Positions 34,478 to 43,063 of a stretch of 64,000 bases of DNA are shown piece after piece; position 1 is the first letter of the stretch; the number at the start of each line of letters is the position of its first letter. Made by a program: the position numbers and the translations under genes. Source of the DNA: Sphingomonas aurantiaca. GTDB taxonomy: Bacteria > Pseudomonadota > Alphaproteobacteria > Sphingomonadales > Sphingomonadaceae. The stretch covers positions 496,001-560,000 of the forward strand of contig NZ_QAOG01000002.1 of NCBI RefSeq assembly GCF_003050705.1. Reading direction: 5' to 3'. Under the pieces are notes generated by a model. That model saw nothing but the letters and a program-made list of their open reading frames with translations. It was not told the origin of the DNA and searched no databases.

Positions 34478-36126
34478 TCATCCGCGAAGGCCATGAGATC
34501 GCGTCCTCTGCTCCCCTCCCGCCTGCGGGAGGGGTCGGGGGAGGGGCTGCCTTACTCACGGACGGCGCCATCGAGGGATATGTCATTCCCTCCCCCAACC
34601 CCTCCCGCGAGCGGGAGGGGTGCATTGACCTTCCCCAGATCACCATCCCCTACGCCTTCGCGCGCAAGTTCGGCGTCGTCGTCGACCACACCGACACCGA
34701 TTCGCACCTGACAATAGCCATGCGCGCCGGCGCGGACCCCAAGGTCCTGCTCGAACTCCGCCGCTATCTCGGCCGCCCGTTCGACGTCGGCTTCGTCGAA
34801 CAGGTCGCTTTCGATCGCCTGTTGTCCAACGTCTATGCCATGGACGGCCAGGCCAACGCGCTCGCCGCGGTCGGCATGGGCGACGAACTCGACCTGCTCG
34901 CGGGCGACATGCCGACCGCGGAGGATCTGCTCGACACCGCCGACGACGCGCCCGCGATCCGGCTGATCAACGGCATCATCGCCGACGCCGCGCGCAACGG
35001 CGTGTCCGACATCCATATCGAGCCGTACGAAAGCGGCCTGGTCGTCCGCATGCGGATCGACGGCGTGCTGCGCGAGACGCTGCGAATGCCGCCCAACGTC
35101 GCGCCCGTCGTCGTCAGCCGCATCAAGGTCATGGCGCGGCTCGACATCGCCGAGCGGCGCGTACCGCAGGACGGCCGCATGGGGCTGACGCTGGGCGGCA
35201 AGCTGCTCGACGTCCGCGTCTCGACGCTGCCGAGCCGCGCTGGCGAACGCGTGGTGCTGCGTATCCTCGACAAGGAGAATGCCGGCATCGACCTCGAAGC
35301 GCTCGGCCTCCCGCCCGCGCTGTTCGCGCTGCTCAACGAAGCGCTGAGCGAACCCAACGGCATCATCCTCGTCACCGGCCCGACCGGCTCGGGCAAGACC
35401 ACGTCGCTCTACGCCGCGCTGCGCCTGCTCAATGACGGCAGCCGCAACATCCTGACCGTCGAGGATCCGGTCGAGTACGCCGTCGACGGCGTCGGCCAGA
35501 CGCAGGTGAACCCGAAGGTCGGGCTGACCTTCGCGGCGGGCCTGCGCGCGATCCTGCGCCAGGATCCCGACGTCGTCATGGTCGGCGAAATCCGCGACCG
35601 AGAGACTGCCGAGATCGCTGTGCAGGCGTCGCTCACCGGCCATCTCGTGCTGTCGACCGTCCACACCAACGACGCGATCGGCGCGATCACCCGCATGCGC
35701 GACATGAAGGTCGAGAGCTTCCTGCTCGCGTCCACGCTGCGTGCGGTGATCGCGCAGCGTCTTGTCCGGCGGCTGTGCCCGACCTGTCGCAAGGCGGTGC
35801 CTGCGTCGGACACGGTCGCGCCGATGCTCGGCATCGCCCCGGACGCGGTCGTCTACGTCGCGCAAGGCTGCGAGGACTGCAACCAGACCGGCTATAAGGG
35901 CCGCATCGGCGTGTTCGAAGCGGTCCGCATCGACGACACGATCCGCCGGCTGATCAACACCGACGGCCACGAATCCGAGATCGTGGCGCACGCCTTCGCC
36001 AAGTCCCCGAACCTCGCGCAATCCGCGCGCGATCTCGTCCTAGCCGGCCAGACCACCGCCGAAGAAGCCGTCCGCGTCTCGCGCCGTGACACGACCGAGG
36101 TCGTCGAGGAAACAGCCGGTGCATAG
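34474..36126 (+). CDS. gspE: Type II secretion ATPase GspE (repeat insertion in N-terminus)
   Basis: A 550-residue secretion ATPase. Walker A is GPTGSGKTTSLYAAL, the Asp box DGVGQTQVNP region and Walker B VVMVGEIRDRETAEIA follow, and STVHTND is the His box. The C-terminal zinc-binding pairs are CPTC and CEDCNQTGYKGR. After the first eleven residues (MIIREGHEIAS) about 38 residues are encoded by a family B repeat before the conserved PQITIPYAFARKFGV resumes. The reading frame stays open through it, and no in-frame ATG follows until about residue 83, so the insert is presumably translated. Confidence 0.95.
   Translation: MIIREGHEIASSAPLPPAGGVGGGAALLTDGAIEGYVIPSPNPSREREGCIDLPQITIPYAFARKFGVVVDHTDTDSHLTIAMRAGADPKVLLELRRYLGRPFDVGFVEQVAFDRLLSNVYAMDGQANALAAVGMGDELDLLAGDMPTAEDLLDTADDAPAIRLINGIIADAARNGVSDIHIEPYESGLVVRMRIDGVLRETLRMPPNVAPVVVSRIKVMARLDIAERRVPQDGRMGLTLGGKLLDVRVSTLPSRAGERVVLRILDKENAGIDLEALGLPPALFALLNEALSEPNGIILVTGPTGSGKTTSLYAALRLLNDGSRNILTVEDPVEYAVDGVGQTQVNPKVGLTFAAGLRAILRQDPDVVMVGEIRDRETAEIAVQASLTGHLVLSTVHTNDAIGAITRMRDMKVESFLLASTLRAVIAQRLVRRLCPTCRKAVPASDTVAPMLGIAPDAVVYVAQGCEDCNQTGYKGRIGVFEAVRIDDTIRRLINTDGHESEIVAHAFAKSPNLAQSARDLVLAGQTTAEEAVRVSRRDTTEVVEETAGA
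34511..34620. repeat. REP-like inverted repeat, family B, inside gspE
   Basis: Left arm 34511-34549 (CTCCCCTCCCGCCTGCGGGA and GGGGTCGGGGGAGGGG) and right arm about 34586-34620 in inverse orientation. The whole unit lies within the gspE reading frame, near its 5' end. Confidence 0.88.
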
Positions 36127-36136
36127 CGCCCGGCAA

Positions 36137-36313
36137 ATCCTCCCCGGCACGGGGAGGGGGACCAGCGCAGCTGGTGGAGGGGGGGCGCCACGCCCGCACT
36201 GCCAGCCGCATACCGCCACCACGCCGCATGCACGATCGCCACAACCGGAACGCGCGCGGCCAACCCCCTCCACCACCGCTATGCGGCGGTCCCCCTCCCC
36301 GTGCCGGGGAGGA
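36137..36313. repeat. REP-like inverted repeat, family A, between gspE and gspF
   Basis: Left arm 36137-36186 and right arm 36264-36313 match the family A copy at 2247-2372. The right arm ends GTGCCGGGGAGGAT, which runs directly into the gspF start codons. The 77-bp centre shows no other feature. Confidence 0.88.
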
Positions 36314-36315
36314 TG

Positions 36316-37542
36316 ATGGCGGACTTCGATTATCTCGCGATCGATACGAAGGGCGCCGAACGCCGCGGCCACGTCGCCGCGGCCGACATCGACGTCGCGC
36401 GCGCGACGCTCGACGCTCGCAAGCTGTACGTCGTCAAGATCACCCCCGGCGCCCCGCCACAGGCAACCAAGGGCCGCCCGCTGTTCGGCCTCCAGCTTGG
36501 CACGCCGAAGATGTCGGGCAAGAATCTCACGCTGTTCACGCGCCAGCTCGCCACGCTCAACCGCGTCTCGCCGCTCGAGGAATCGCTCCGCACGATCACG
36601 CGCCAGACCGAGCAGGACAGCGTCCGCGCGATCGTCCAGCACGTCCATGCGGGCGTCGTCGAGGGCCGGCGCCTCGCCGACGCGATGGCGCGCGAGCCGA
36701 AAAGCTTCCCGCCGCTCTACCGCGCGATGGTGTCCGCGGGCGAGAGCTCGGGCTCGCTCCCGACGATCCTCGATCGGCTCGCAGCGTTGCTCGAACGCCA
36801 GGCCGAGATCCGCGGCAAGCTGATCACCGCGCTCGCCTATCCCGCGATCCTCGCGCTGGTCGCGCTGGGCGTCGTCACCGCGCTGATGATGTTCGTCGTG
36901 CCGCAGGTGGTCGAGCAGTTCGACACGGTGGGCCAGCAGCTCCCGCTGCTGACGCGGATGGTGATGGCGTTCTCGGCGTTTCTGGTCGGCTATTGGTGGG
37001 TGATGCTGCTGGTCGTCGGTCTCGCCGCGCTGGGCGGGTGGCAGGCGCTCAAGGACCCCACGATCCGGCTCGCCTTCGACGGCTGGCTGCTCCGCATCCC
37101 GTTGCTCGGGCGACTGCTGCGCGATCTTCACGCCGCGCGCATGGCACGCACGCTGGGCACGATGGTCGCCAGCCGCCTGCCGCTGCTCGACGGGCTGAAC
37201 CTCACCGCGAGCACGATCCACAATCGCCGGCTGCGGCTTGCCTCGGACCAGATCGTCGAGGCGATCCGCGGCGGCGGCAGCCTGTCCGCCGCGATGCGCC
37301 GCGCGGGCGTCTTCCCGCCGCTGCTGACCTATCTCGCAGCATCGGGCGAAGCGGCGGGTCGCCTCGACGAGATGCTCGAACGCGCCGCCGACTATCTCGA
37401 ACGCGAATTCGACCGCTTCACCGCCACCGCACTGTCGCTGCTCGAACCGCTGATCATCGTCGTGATGGGCGGCATCGTCGCGACGATCGTGCTATCCATC
37501 CTGCTCCCGATCCTCCAGCTCAACACGCTGGCAGGCCAATGA
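36316..37542 (+). CDS. gspF: Type II secretion platform protein GspF
   Basis: A 408-residue polytopic inner-membrane protein with two GspF domains and three TM segments (near residues 170-195, 215-240 and 375-400). ADFDYLAIDTKGAERRGHV is the typical start, GESSGSLPTILDRLA ends the first domain, and SGEAAGRLDEMLERAADYLE ends the second. The preceding ATG at 36313 and GTG at 36301 are in frame; 36316 is chosen because GGGGA supplied by the adjacent repeat lies 5 bases ahead. It anchors the pseudopilus assembly platform. Confidence 0.93.
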   Translation: MADFDYLAIDTKGAERRGHVAAADIDVARATLDARKLYVVKITPGAPPQATKGRPLFGLQLGTPKMSGKNLTLFTRQLATLNRVSPLEESLRTITRQTEQDSVRAIVQHVHAGVVEGRRLADAMAREPKSFPPLYRAMVSAGESSGSLPTILDRLAALLERQAEIRGKLITALAYPAILALVALGVVTALMMFVVPQVVEQFDTVGQQLPLLTRMVMAFSAFLVGYWWVMLLVVGLAALGGWQALKDPTIRLAFDGWLLRIPLLGRLLRDLHAARMARTLGTMVASRLPLLDGLNLTASTIHNRRLRLASDQIVEAIRGGGSLSAAMRRAGVFPPLLTYLAASGEAAGRLDEMLERAADYLEREFDRFTATALSLLEPLIIVVMGGIVATIVLSILLPILQLNTLAGQ

Positions 37543-37550
37543 GGTTTCGT

Positions 37551-37991
37551 ATGCGTCAAGAAGTCAAAAAACGCCGGCGCGAAGCCGGTTTCACGCTCGT
37601 CGAGCTGATGGTGGTGATCGTCATCATTGGCCTGCTCGCCACGATCGTCGCGCTCAACGTGCTGCCCTCGGGCGACACCGCGCGAATCCAGAAGGCCAAG
37701 GCCGACATCGCGCAGATCGAGGGCGGGCTGGAACTCTACAAGCTCCAGAACATGACCTTCCCCAACACGTCGCAGGGGCTGAACGCACTCGTCACCGCGC
37801 CCGCAGGCCTCACCGATCCCTCGCGCTATCAGCGTGGCGGGTATCTGAAGAAGCTGCCGAACGACCCCTGGGGTCGCCCGTATCTCTATGCGTCGCCCGG
37901 CACGCATGGCGAGGCCGACGTCTGGACCTTCGGGGCAGACGGCAAGGAAGGCGGCGAGGGGATCGATGCCGATATCGGCAGCTGGCAGTAA
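37551..37991 (+). CDS. gspG: Type II secretion major pseudopilin GspG
   Basis: A 146-residue prepilin. The leader MRQEVKKRRREAG is cut before FTLVELMVVIVIIGLLATIV, with the conserved Glu at mature position 5. The C-terminal DPWGRPYLYASPG, and FGADGKEGGEGIDADIGSW form the calcium-binding region typical of GspG. An ATG at 37539 overlapping the gspF stop is possible; 37551 is preferred because GAGG lies 6 bases upstream. No prepilin peptidase gene is seen in the window. Confidence 0.95.
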   Translation: MRQEVKKRRREAGFTLVELMVVIVIIGLLATIVALNVLPSGDTARIQKAKADIAQIEGGLELYKLQNMTFPNTSQGLNALVTAPAGLTDPSRYQRGGYLKKLPNDPWGRPYLYASPGTHGEADVWTFGADGKEGGEGIDADIGSWQ

Positions 37992-38481
37992 GTCCTTGGA
38001 CTGGGTCCCCGCCTGCGCGGGGACACTTTCGCGTCGCCGCGAAAGTGGCTTCACGCTGGTCGAGCTGATGGTCGTCGTCACGATCATCGGCCTCGCCTCC
38101 GCGGTCGCCGTACTCGTCATGCCGGACCCGCGCGGCCGCGTCCTCGACGAGGCGACGCGGTTCGCGTTGCGCACCCGCGCCGCGCATGATTCCGCGATCG
38201 TCGAGGCGCGCCCGGTCAGCGTCTGGGTCAGCGGCGGCGGCTACGGCTTCGATCGGCGGCTATCCGGTGGCTGGACCCCGATCGCCGAGAAACCGATGCG
38301 CGTCGAACGCTGGAACGAGGGTACGCGCGCCAGCATCGGCGACAGTAGCGGCCGGATGCGCGTCACGTTCGATCCGACCGGGCTCGTCGATCGCCCCGCC
38401 GAGATCCGCCTCGATCGCGGCGGCGTCGCGGCGACCGTGCATATCGACGCCGACGGCAGCGTGCGCGCCGATGCCGGCTGA
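37966..38481 (+). CDS. gspH: Type II secretion minor pseudopilin GspH
   Basis: A 171-residue minor pseudopilin with the prepilin motif RESGFTLVELMVVVTIIGLA and a C-terminal beta domain. The only ATG start, 37966, lies 26 bp inside gspG and gives a 30-residue leader, unusually long; its middle part (LDWVPACAGT) is encoded by a short REP-like palindrome. A TTG at about 37997 is an alternative start. GspH belongs to the pseudopilus tip complex with GspI, J and K. Confidence 0.85.
   Translation: MPISAAGSKSLDWVPACAGTLSRRRESGFTLVELMVVVTIIGLASAVAVLVMPDPRGRVLDEATRFALRTRAAHDSAIVEARPVSVWVSGGGYGFDRRLSGGWTPIAEKPMRVERWNEGTRASIGDSSGRMRVTFDPTGLVDRPAEIRLDRGGVAATVHIDADGSVRADAG
38001..38028. repeat. REP-like palindrome in the gspH leader
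   Basis: GACTGGGTCCCCGCCTGCGC followed by GGGGACAC is a short family C type palindrome. It lies between the gspG stop and the conserved prepilin segment of gspH, and is translated as part of the GspH leader. Confidence 0.75.
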
Positions 38482-38857
38482 CGGCCATCCGGGCGAGGGG
38501 GGCTTCACCCTCATCGAGATCATGGTCGCGCTGGCGGTGTTCAGCCTGGCCGCGATGGCGCTTGTCCGTCTCGAAAGCACGACGATCCGCGGCGCCTCGA
38601 TCCTCGACGAGACGCTGGTTGCGCAGATGGTTGCGCGAAACGTCGCGATCGACGCGGTGACCGACGCGCAGCCTCCGACCGCGGGGCGAGTAACCGGCGT
38701 CGAGACGAACGGCGGCCAGCCCTGGACCTGGACCCGGCAGGTGAGCGCGCTCGGCGGATCGCGCGTGCTGCGGATCGACGTGTCGGTCGCGGATCGGTCG
38801 GGCACGCAGCTCGGCCGCCTGACGATGGTCCGCCCCGCTCCCCGGACCGCGACGTGA
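38471..38857 (+). CDS. gspI: Type II secretion minor pseudopilin GspI
   Basis: A 128-residue minor pseudopilin. The short leader MPADGHPGEGG precedes FTLIEIMVALAVFSLAAMAL with Glu at mature position 5. QVARNVAIDAV-like and RQVSALGGSRVLRIDVSVAD segments fit the GspI domain. The start overlaps the end of gspH by 11 bp and its stop overlaps the start of gspJ. Confidence 0.9.
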   Translation: MPADGHPGEGGFTLIEIMVALAVFSLAAMALVRLESTTIRGASILDETLVAQMVARNVAIDAVTDAQPPTAGRVTGVETNGGQPWTWTRQVSALGGSRVLRIDVSVADRSGTQLGRLTMVRPAPRTAT

Positions 38858-39537
38858 TGCGACCGCGCAATGAAGCCGGCTTCACGCTGATCGAGGTCAT
38901 GGTCTCGCTGATGATCTTCGGCATGATCGCCGCGGCGGGCGTCGCGATCCTGTCGTTTAGCGTCCGGGCGCAGAGCAGCACCGGCGCCAAGCTTGACGAT
39001 ATCGGCGCGCTCACCCGGACGATGTCGATCCTGTCCGCCGATCTCGCCCAGGCCGCGAACCGCGCCACCCGCGACGAGGCCGGAACGCGCGTCCCCGCGT
39101 TCGTCGGGGAGAGCGGATCGGGCGTGACGCCGATGCTCCGCCTCGTCCGCGCGGGCTGGAGCAACATCGACGGCGCCGCGCGGCCCAGCCTGCAGAAGAT
39201 CGCCTACCGCGTCGACGCCGGCAGTCTCCAGCGGATCGCCTACCCGATGGTCGACGGCGCGCAGGGCCTCCCGCCCGCCGCGCTCCTGACGCGGGTCCGC
39301 CAGGTCGCGCTGCGCTACCGTATCGCGGGCGCCTGGAGCGATCGCTGGGATGGCGCGAGCGGCACGCCCTTGCCCGACGCGATGGAGCTCCGCATCGTCC
39401 GCGACGACGGCACGCAGTTCCGCCAGATGTTCCTCGTCGGCACCGGCTATGTCCCGGCGCGAACCGAGGACACCGGCCCGGCCGTGACACCGCCTGCCGG
39501 CGCCCCCTCGCAGGAGACGCCCGGTGCGCGCACCTGA
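38857..39537 (+). CDS. gspJ: Type II secretion minor pseudopilin GspJ
   Basis: A 226-residue minor pseudopilin. MRPRNEAGFTLIEVMVSLMI is the prepilin leader and start of the hydrophobic helix. The soluble domain contains the typical GspJ run of RMVDGAQGL-like and MELRIVRDDGTQFRQMFLVG. A Pro/Ala-rich tail follows. The ATG shares one base with the gspI stop (TGATG); a GTG one codon earlier is also in frame. Confidence 0.9.
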   Translation: MRPRNEAGFTLIEVMVSLMIFGMIAAAGVAILSFSVRAQSSTGAKLDDIGALTRTMSILSADLAQAANRATRDEAGTRVPAFVGESGSGVTPMLRLVRAGWSNIDGAARPSLQKIAYRVDAGSLQRIAYPMVDGAQGLPPAALLTRVRQVALRYRIAGAWSDRWDGASGTPLPDAMELRIVRDDGTQFRQMFLVGTGYVPARTEDTGPAVTPPAGAPSQETPGART

Positions 39538-40531
39538 TTGCGGCGACATCTCGCGCGGGCAGGAACGCGGTGCCGCGCTGCTCACCGTGCTCATGCTCGT
39601 CGCGATCATCGCGGTGATGGCGGGCGCCGCGCTCGAGAAGCTGCGGCTGTCGACCCGGCTCGCGGGGAACGCCGCGACCGGCGAACAGGCGCGCGCCTAT
39701 GCGTTTGCCGCCGAGACGATGGCGCTCACCCGCGTATCCAACCTGCTCGGGCAGAGCCCCAAGCGAGTCACGCTCGCCGGCAACTGGAGCAACACGCCGT
39801 TCGGCCTGCCCGTGCCCGGCGGCTTCGCGACCGCGCGCGTGCGCGACGGCGGCAACTGCTTCAATCTCAACGGGCTCGTCATGCAGGCGCAGGGCGCACC
39901 CGGCACCTACATCACCAATCCCGAGATCCGGCCGCAGTTCGTCCGGCTGATGCGGTTGCTCGACGTCCCCGTCCAGGTCGCCGAACAGATCGCGTCGGGC
40001 ACCGCGGACTGGATCGACAGCGATCAGGACCAGCAGGCGATGGGCGCGGAGGACGGCGCGTATCTGGGGCGCGAGACGCCCTATCGCACCGCGGGCACGC
40101 TGATGAGCGATCCGAGCGAACTGCGCCCGGTCGCGGGCATGACGCCTGCGATCTACACGACGCTCAGGCCCTGGATCTGCACCTTGCCGATCGCCGAGCC
40201 GTCGCCGATCAACGTGAACACCTTGCTTCCCGAACAGGCGCCGCTGTTCGCGATGCTGTATCCCGACACGCTCCAGGTCGGCAGCGCGCAGCAGATACTG
40301 CTTCGTCGCCCGCCGCAGGGCTATGCGGACGTCGGGGCGATTACGAAGGCCGCGGCATTGCAGGGGGCGGCCAACCTAGCCCCCGGTGCCGTCGCCACGG
40401 TGAAGTCGACATGGTTCACGCTCGATATCGACGTGACCCTGGGCAGCACGCAGATGCAGGAACGCGCGCTGATCGACGCGAACCGACTTCCCGCGCAGCT
40501 CGTATCGCGGCAATGGGGCGAGCCATCATGA
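39524..40531 (+). CDS. gspK: Type II secretion minor pseudopilin GspK
   Basis: A 335-residue large minor pseudopilin, the presumed pseudopilus cap. The leader ends QERG before AALLTVLMLVAIIAVMAGAA and, as usual for GspK, lacks Glu at mature position 5. NGLVMQAQGA, IASGTADWIDSDQDQQAMGAED (calcium-binding region, shown in part) and PSPINVNTLLPEQAPLFAML follow. It starts with GTG inside gspJ and ends overlapping gspL. Confidence 0.92.
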   Translation: MRAPDCGDISRGQERGAALLTVLMLVAIIAVMAGAALEKLRLSTRLAGNAATGEQARAYAFAAETMALTRVSNLLGQSPKRVTLAGNWSNTPFGLPVPGGFATARVRDGGNCFNLNGLVMQAQGAPGTYITNPEIRPQFVRLMRLLDVPVQVAEQIASGTADWIDSDQDQQAMGAEDGAYLGRETPYRTAGTLMSDPSELRPVAGMTPAIYTTLRPWICTLPIAEPSPINVNTLLPEQAPLFAMLYPDTLQVGSAQQILLRRPPQGYADVGAITKAAALQGAANLAPGAVATVKSTWFTLDIDVTLGSTQMQERALIDANRLPAQLVSRQWGEPS

Positions 40532-41616
40532 CCACGCTGTTATTCCTTCCCACCGGCGAGACCGGATATCGCTGGATGCGCGTCGTCGACGCGCGCGTGG
40601 CCGGGGAGGGGGAGGGCATCCCGGAGACCGACGACGCGACGATCGCGGTGGCGCCCGCCGATGCGGTGACGCTGCACTGGGCGGAGCTGCCGTCGCGATC
40701 GGTGGCGCAGGCGATCGCGGCCGCCCGCATCCTCGCCAGCGAGGCGAGTGCATCGCCGCTCGCCGAACTCCATGTCGCGGTCGGCGACGAGGGCGCGAGC
40801 GACCGGCCGATCGGTGTCGTCGGCGTGGCCACGATGCGCGACTGGCTGCGCATGCTCGCCGACGCAGGTGTCGATCCGATCGCGCTCATCCCCGCCCCGA
40901 TGCTCCTCCCACGACCCGAAGAGGGGTACGCGCGCGCCGAGCTCGCCGGCAGCGGGGTGGTACGCGGCACCTCCAGCGGGTTCGCCGACGAAGCCCGGCT
41001 GACCGATCTGGTGACGGGCGGTACCGCGCCAGCGACGATCGACCGCGACACGCTGGAGGCCGCGATCGTCGCGGCCGCCGCGTCGCCGCCGCTCGACCTG
41101 CGGCAGGGGCCATTCGCGCGTCGTCGCCGGTTCGCGATCGACTGGGCGCTGATCCGGCGACTCGCGCTGCTGTCGCTGACGATTCTCGCGGTGACGCTCG
41201 CAATCTCGCTCGTCCGCATCGCCAAGTTCAGCTTCGGTGCCGACGCGCTGGAGGCCGAGGCGGACACGGTCGCGGTGACGGGCCTGCCGCGCGGCGAGAC
41301 GGTGGTCGATGCCGCCCGCCAGCTCGACGAGCGTCTCTCGCGCGTCCGCGGGCCGGGGCTCGGCTTCACCACCACGACCGCTGCGGTGTTTGCCGCGGTC
41401 CGCGCGACGCCCGGCACCGAAGTGACCGCGCTCGATTTCCAGGCGAACGGCGATCTGCGGCTGTCGGTCGCGGTCGAACGCGAGGCGCTGGCGACCGATC
41501 TCAAGCGGGCGCTCGAGGCCGCGGGCTTCGATGTCCGCGCGGGCGTGTTCCAGTCGGTCGCGGGCCGCGTGACGGGTGAACTGACGATCAGCCCAGGGCC
41601 GGGAGGTGGACGATGA
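40528..41616 (+). CDS. gspL: Type II secretion protein GspL
   Basis: A 362-residue bitopic protein: a cytoplasmic actin-like domain (about residues 1-205), one TM segment (RLALLSLTILAVTLAISLV, about 212-230) and a periplasmic ferredoxin-like domain. GspL couples the GspE ATPase to the membrane platform. Sequence conservation is low, as normal for GspL; the assignment rests on topology and on its position between gspK and gspM. ATGA overlaps join it to both neighbours. Confidence 0.88.
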   Translation: MTTLLFLPTGETGYRWMRVVDARVAGEGEGIPETDDATIAVAPADAVTLHWAELPSRSVAQAIAAARILASEASASPLAELHVAVGDEGASDRPIGVVGVATMRDWLRMLADAGVDPIALIPAPMLLPRPEEGYARAELAGSGVVRGTSSGFADEARLTDLVTGGTAPATIDRDTLEAAIVAAAASPPLDLRQGPFARRRRFAIDWALIRRLALLSLTILAVTLAISLVRIAKFSFGADALEAEADTVAVTGLPRGETVVDAARQLDERLSRVRGPGLGFTTTTAAVFAAVRATPGTEVTALDFQANGDLRLSVAVEREALATDLKRALEAAGFDVRAGVFQSVAGRVTGELTISPGPGGGR

Positions 41617-42089
41617 CCGGACTTCGTAACTGGTTCGAGGGCCGCTCGCTGCGGGAGCGGCGGTTGCTGCTCGTCATGGCGGCGCTCGCGGTGCTGACAT
41701 TGCTGTGGGCGCTGATCATCCGTCCGGTCGGCGACGGCCTGTCGAGCGCGCGCGAACGTCATGCCAATGCCGTCACGCGGCTCGGCGAGACTCGCGCGCA
41801 GGTCGCGACGTTGCGCGATATCCAGCGGAACCGCGCGACGCCGTTGACCGGCACGCTGGCCGACGCGGTGCGGGCGGAGGCCGATCAGGCCGGTTTCGCG
41901 CTCGCCACGCTCGATCAGGACGGGGCGGACCGGGTGCGTATCGGTATCCAGTCGGCGCGTCCCGGCGCGCTCGTCGCGTGGCTGGCACGGCTCGAACGCC
42001 TCGGCATCCTCGTCGATTCGGTGGCGATGACCGACAAGGGCGACAAGACCGTCGGCGTCGCGCTCACGCTGAAGGCGCGCGCAGCATGA
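41613..42089 (+). CDS. gspM: Type II secretion protein GspM
   Basis: A 158-residue protein with a short cytoplasmic N-terminus (NWFEGRSLRERRLLLVM), one TM segment (about residues 20-40), a coiled-coil-like stretch and a small periplasmic ferredoxin-like domain (about 85-158). It partners GspL. Identified from topology, size, the SLRERRLLLVMAAL motif and gene order. Confidence 0.88.
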   Translation: MTGLRNWFEGRSLRERRLLLVMAALAVLTLLWALIIRPVGDGLSSARERHANAVTRLGETRAQVATLRDIQRNRATPLTGTLADAVRAEADQAGFALATLDQDGADRVRIGIQSARPGALVAWLARLERLGILVDSVAMTDKGDKTVGVALTLKARAA

Positions 42090-42811
42090 GGCGGATTCGT
42101 TTGCGCACTGGCCCCGCCGCACTGTTCGGAATGATGCTGCTGGTCGCGCTGATCGTCTTCCTGCCGATGCGCGCGGTGCTCGGCTGGACCGGCATCGGCG
42201 ACGAAGGACTGGTCGCGCGGCGCGTCTCGGGCACGATCTGGGGCGCCACGCTCACCGAAACGCGGTTCGGCGATCTCGCGCTGGGCGATCTCCACGCGCG
42301 GCTTTCGCCGCTGCCGCTGCTCGTCGGCCGCGCGACCATCGTCTTTTCGGGGCCGGACTCGGTAACGGCAAAGCCGCTGCGCGGATCGGCGAGCGTCAGC
42401 CGGCACGGCTTCGGTGTCGACCACATGACCGCGACGGTCGCCACCGGACGGCTGTTCGCACCGGTGCCCGTCGCCGCGCTCGATCTCGACGACGTGTCGG
42501 TCCGGTTCCGCGACGGCCAGTGCGACGCGGCCGAGGGCCGGGTCCGCGCGACGCTGGCGGGCGACGTCGGCGGGATCGCGTTGCCGCAATCGGTCAGCGG
42601 CACCGCGCGCTGCGACGGCACCGCGCTGCTGCTGCCGCTGGCGAGCCAGGCCGGGACGGAAAGCATCGCGCTGCGGATCGAGGGTGCGGGCACCTACCGC
42701 GCCGAATTGTCGCTGCGTCCGTCCGATCCGCTCGCGGTGCAGAAGCTCGAACAAGCCGGGTTCGTGGCAGGGCCAAACGGGTACCGGCTCGCGATCGAAG
42801 GACGTTTTTGA
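42086..42811 (+). CDS. gspN: Type II secretion protein GspN
   Basis: A 241-residue protein with one N-terminal TM segment (about residues 12-32) and a periplasmic domain of beta character. WGATLTETRFGDLALGDLHA and LLVGRATIVFSGPDS match the GspN pattern. GspN is present in only some T2SS operons, and its role is unclear. It overlaps gspM and is the last gsp gene; GspO is not in the window. Confidence 0.85.
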   Translation: MRRIRLRTGPAALFGMMLLVALIVFLPMRAVLGWTGIGDEGLVARRVSGTIWGATLTETRFGDLALGDLHARLSPLPLLVGRATIVFSGPDSVTAKPLRGSASVSRHGFGVDHMTATVATGRLFAPVPVAALDLDDVSVRFRDGQCDAAEGRVRATLAGDVGGIALPQSVSGTARCDGTALLLPLASQAGTESIALRIEGAGTYRAELSLRPSDPLAVQKLEQAGFVAGPNGYRLAIEGRF

Positions 42812-42832
42812 CAGATTTGTGCAAGTCGGCGG

Positions 42833-42861
42833 TTGACGGATGACGCCGACCCCCGCTAGGG
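42833..42861 (+). promoter_or_regulatory. Promoter of the tRNA-His gene
   Basis: TTGACG (42833-42838), 17-bp spacer, CTAGGG (42856-42861), 14 bp before the mature tRNA. The arrangement is the same as at the tRNA-Met gene. Confidence 0.5.
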
Positions 42862-42875
42862 GCGACGCCTACGCG

Positions 42876-42952
42876 GCGGTCGTAGTTCAATTGGTTAGAG
42901 CGTCGGCTTGTGATGCCGGATGTTGCGGGTTCAAGTCCCGTCGGTCGCCCCA
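42876..42952 (+). tRNA. tRNA-His (anticodon GTG)
   Basis: The cloverleaf folds: acceptor GCGGTCG with CGGTCGC (two wobble pairs), D-arm GTTCAATTGGTTAGAGC, anticodon loop CTTGTGATG with GTG, T-arm GCGGGTTCAAGTCCCGT, encoded CCA at 42950-42952. The preceding G at 42875 can supply G-1, opposite C at 42949, the tRNA-His identity pair. A run of six T follows at 42953-42958. Confidence 0.95.
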
Positions 42953-43063
42953 TTTTTTCAGTATTTTCAAGGAAGCCCCCATCGCGGGCGCTTTGGGCTG
43001 GTAAAACGCCCCAGAAAATAATATTTCGCTCCCCGGTAATTTTATTCTCCTCAGGAGCCGGCG

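Noticed and set aside
42953..43063. Second small gene after tRNA-His
   Set aside because: The stretch is AT-rich with a T-run and the ribosome-binding site of the dehydrogenase; no open frame of useful length.
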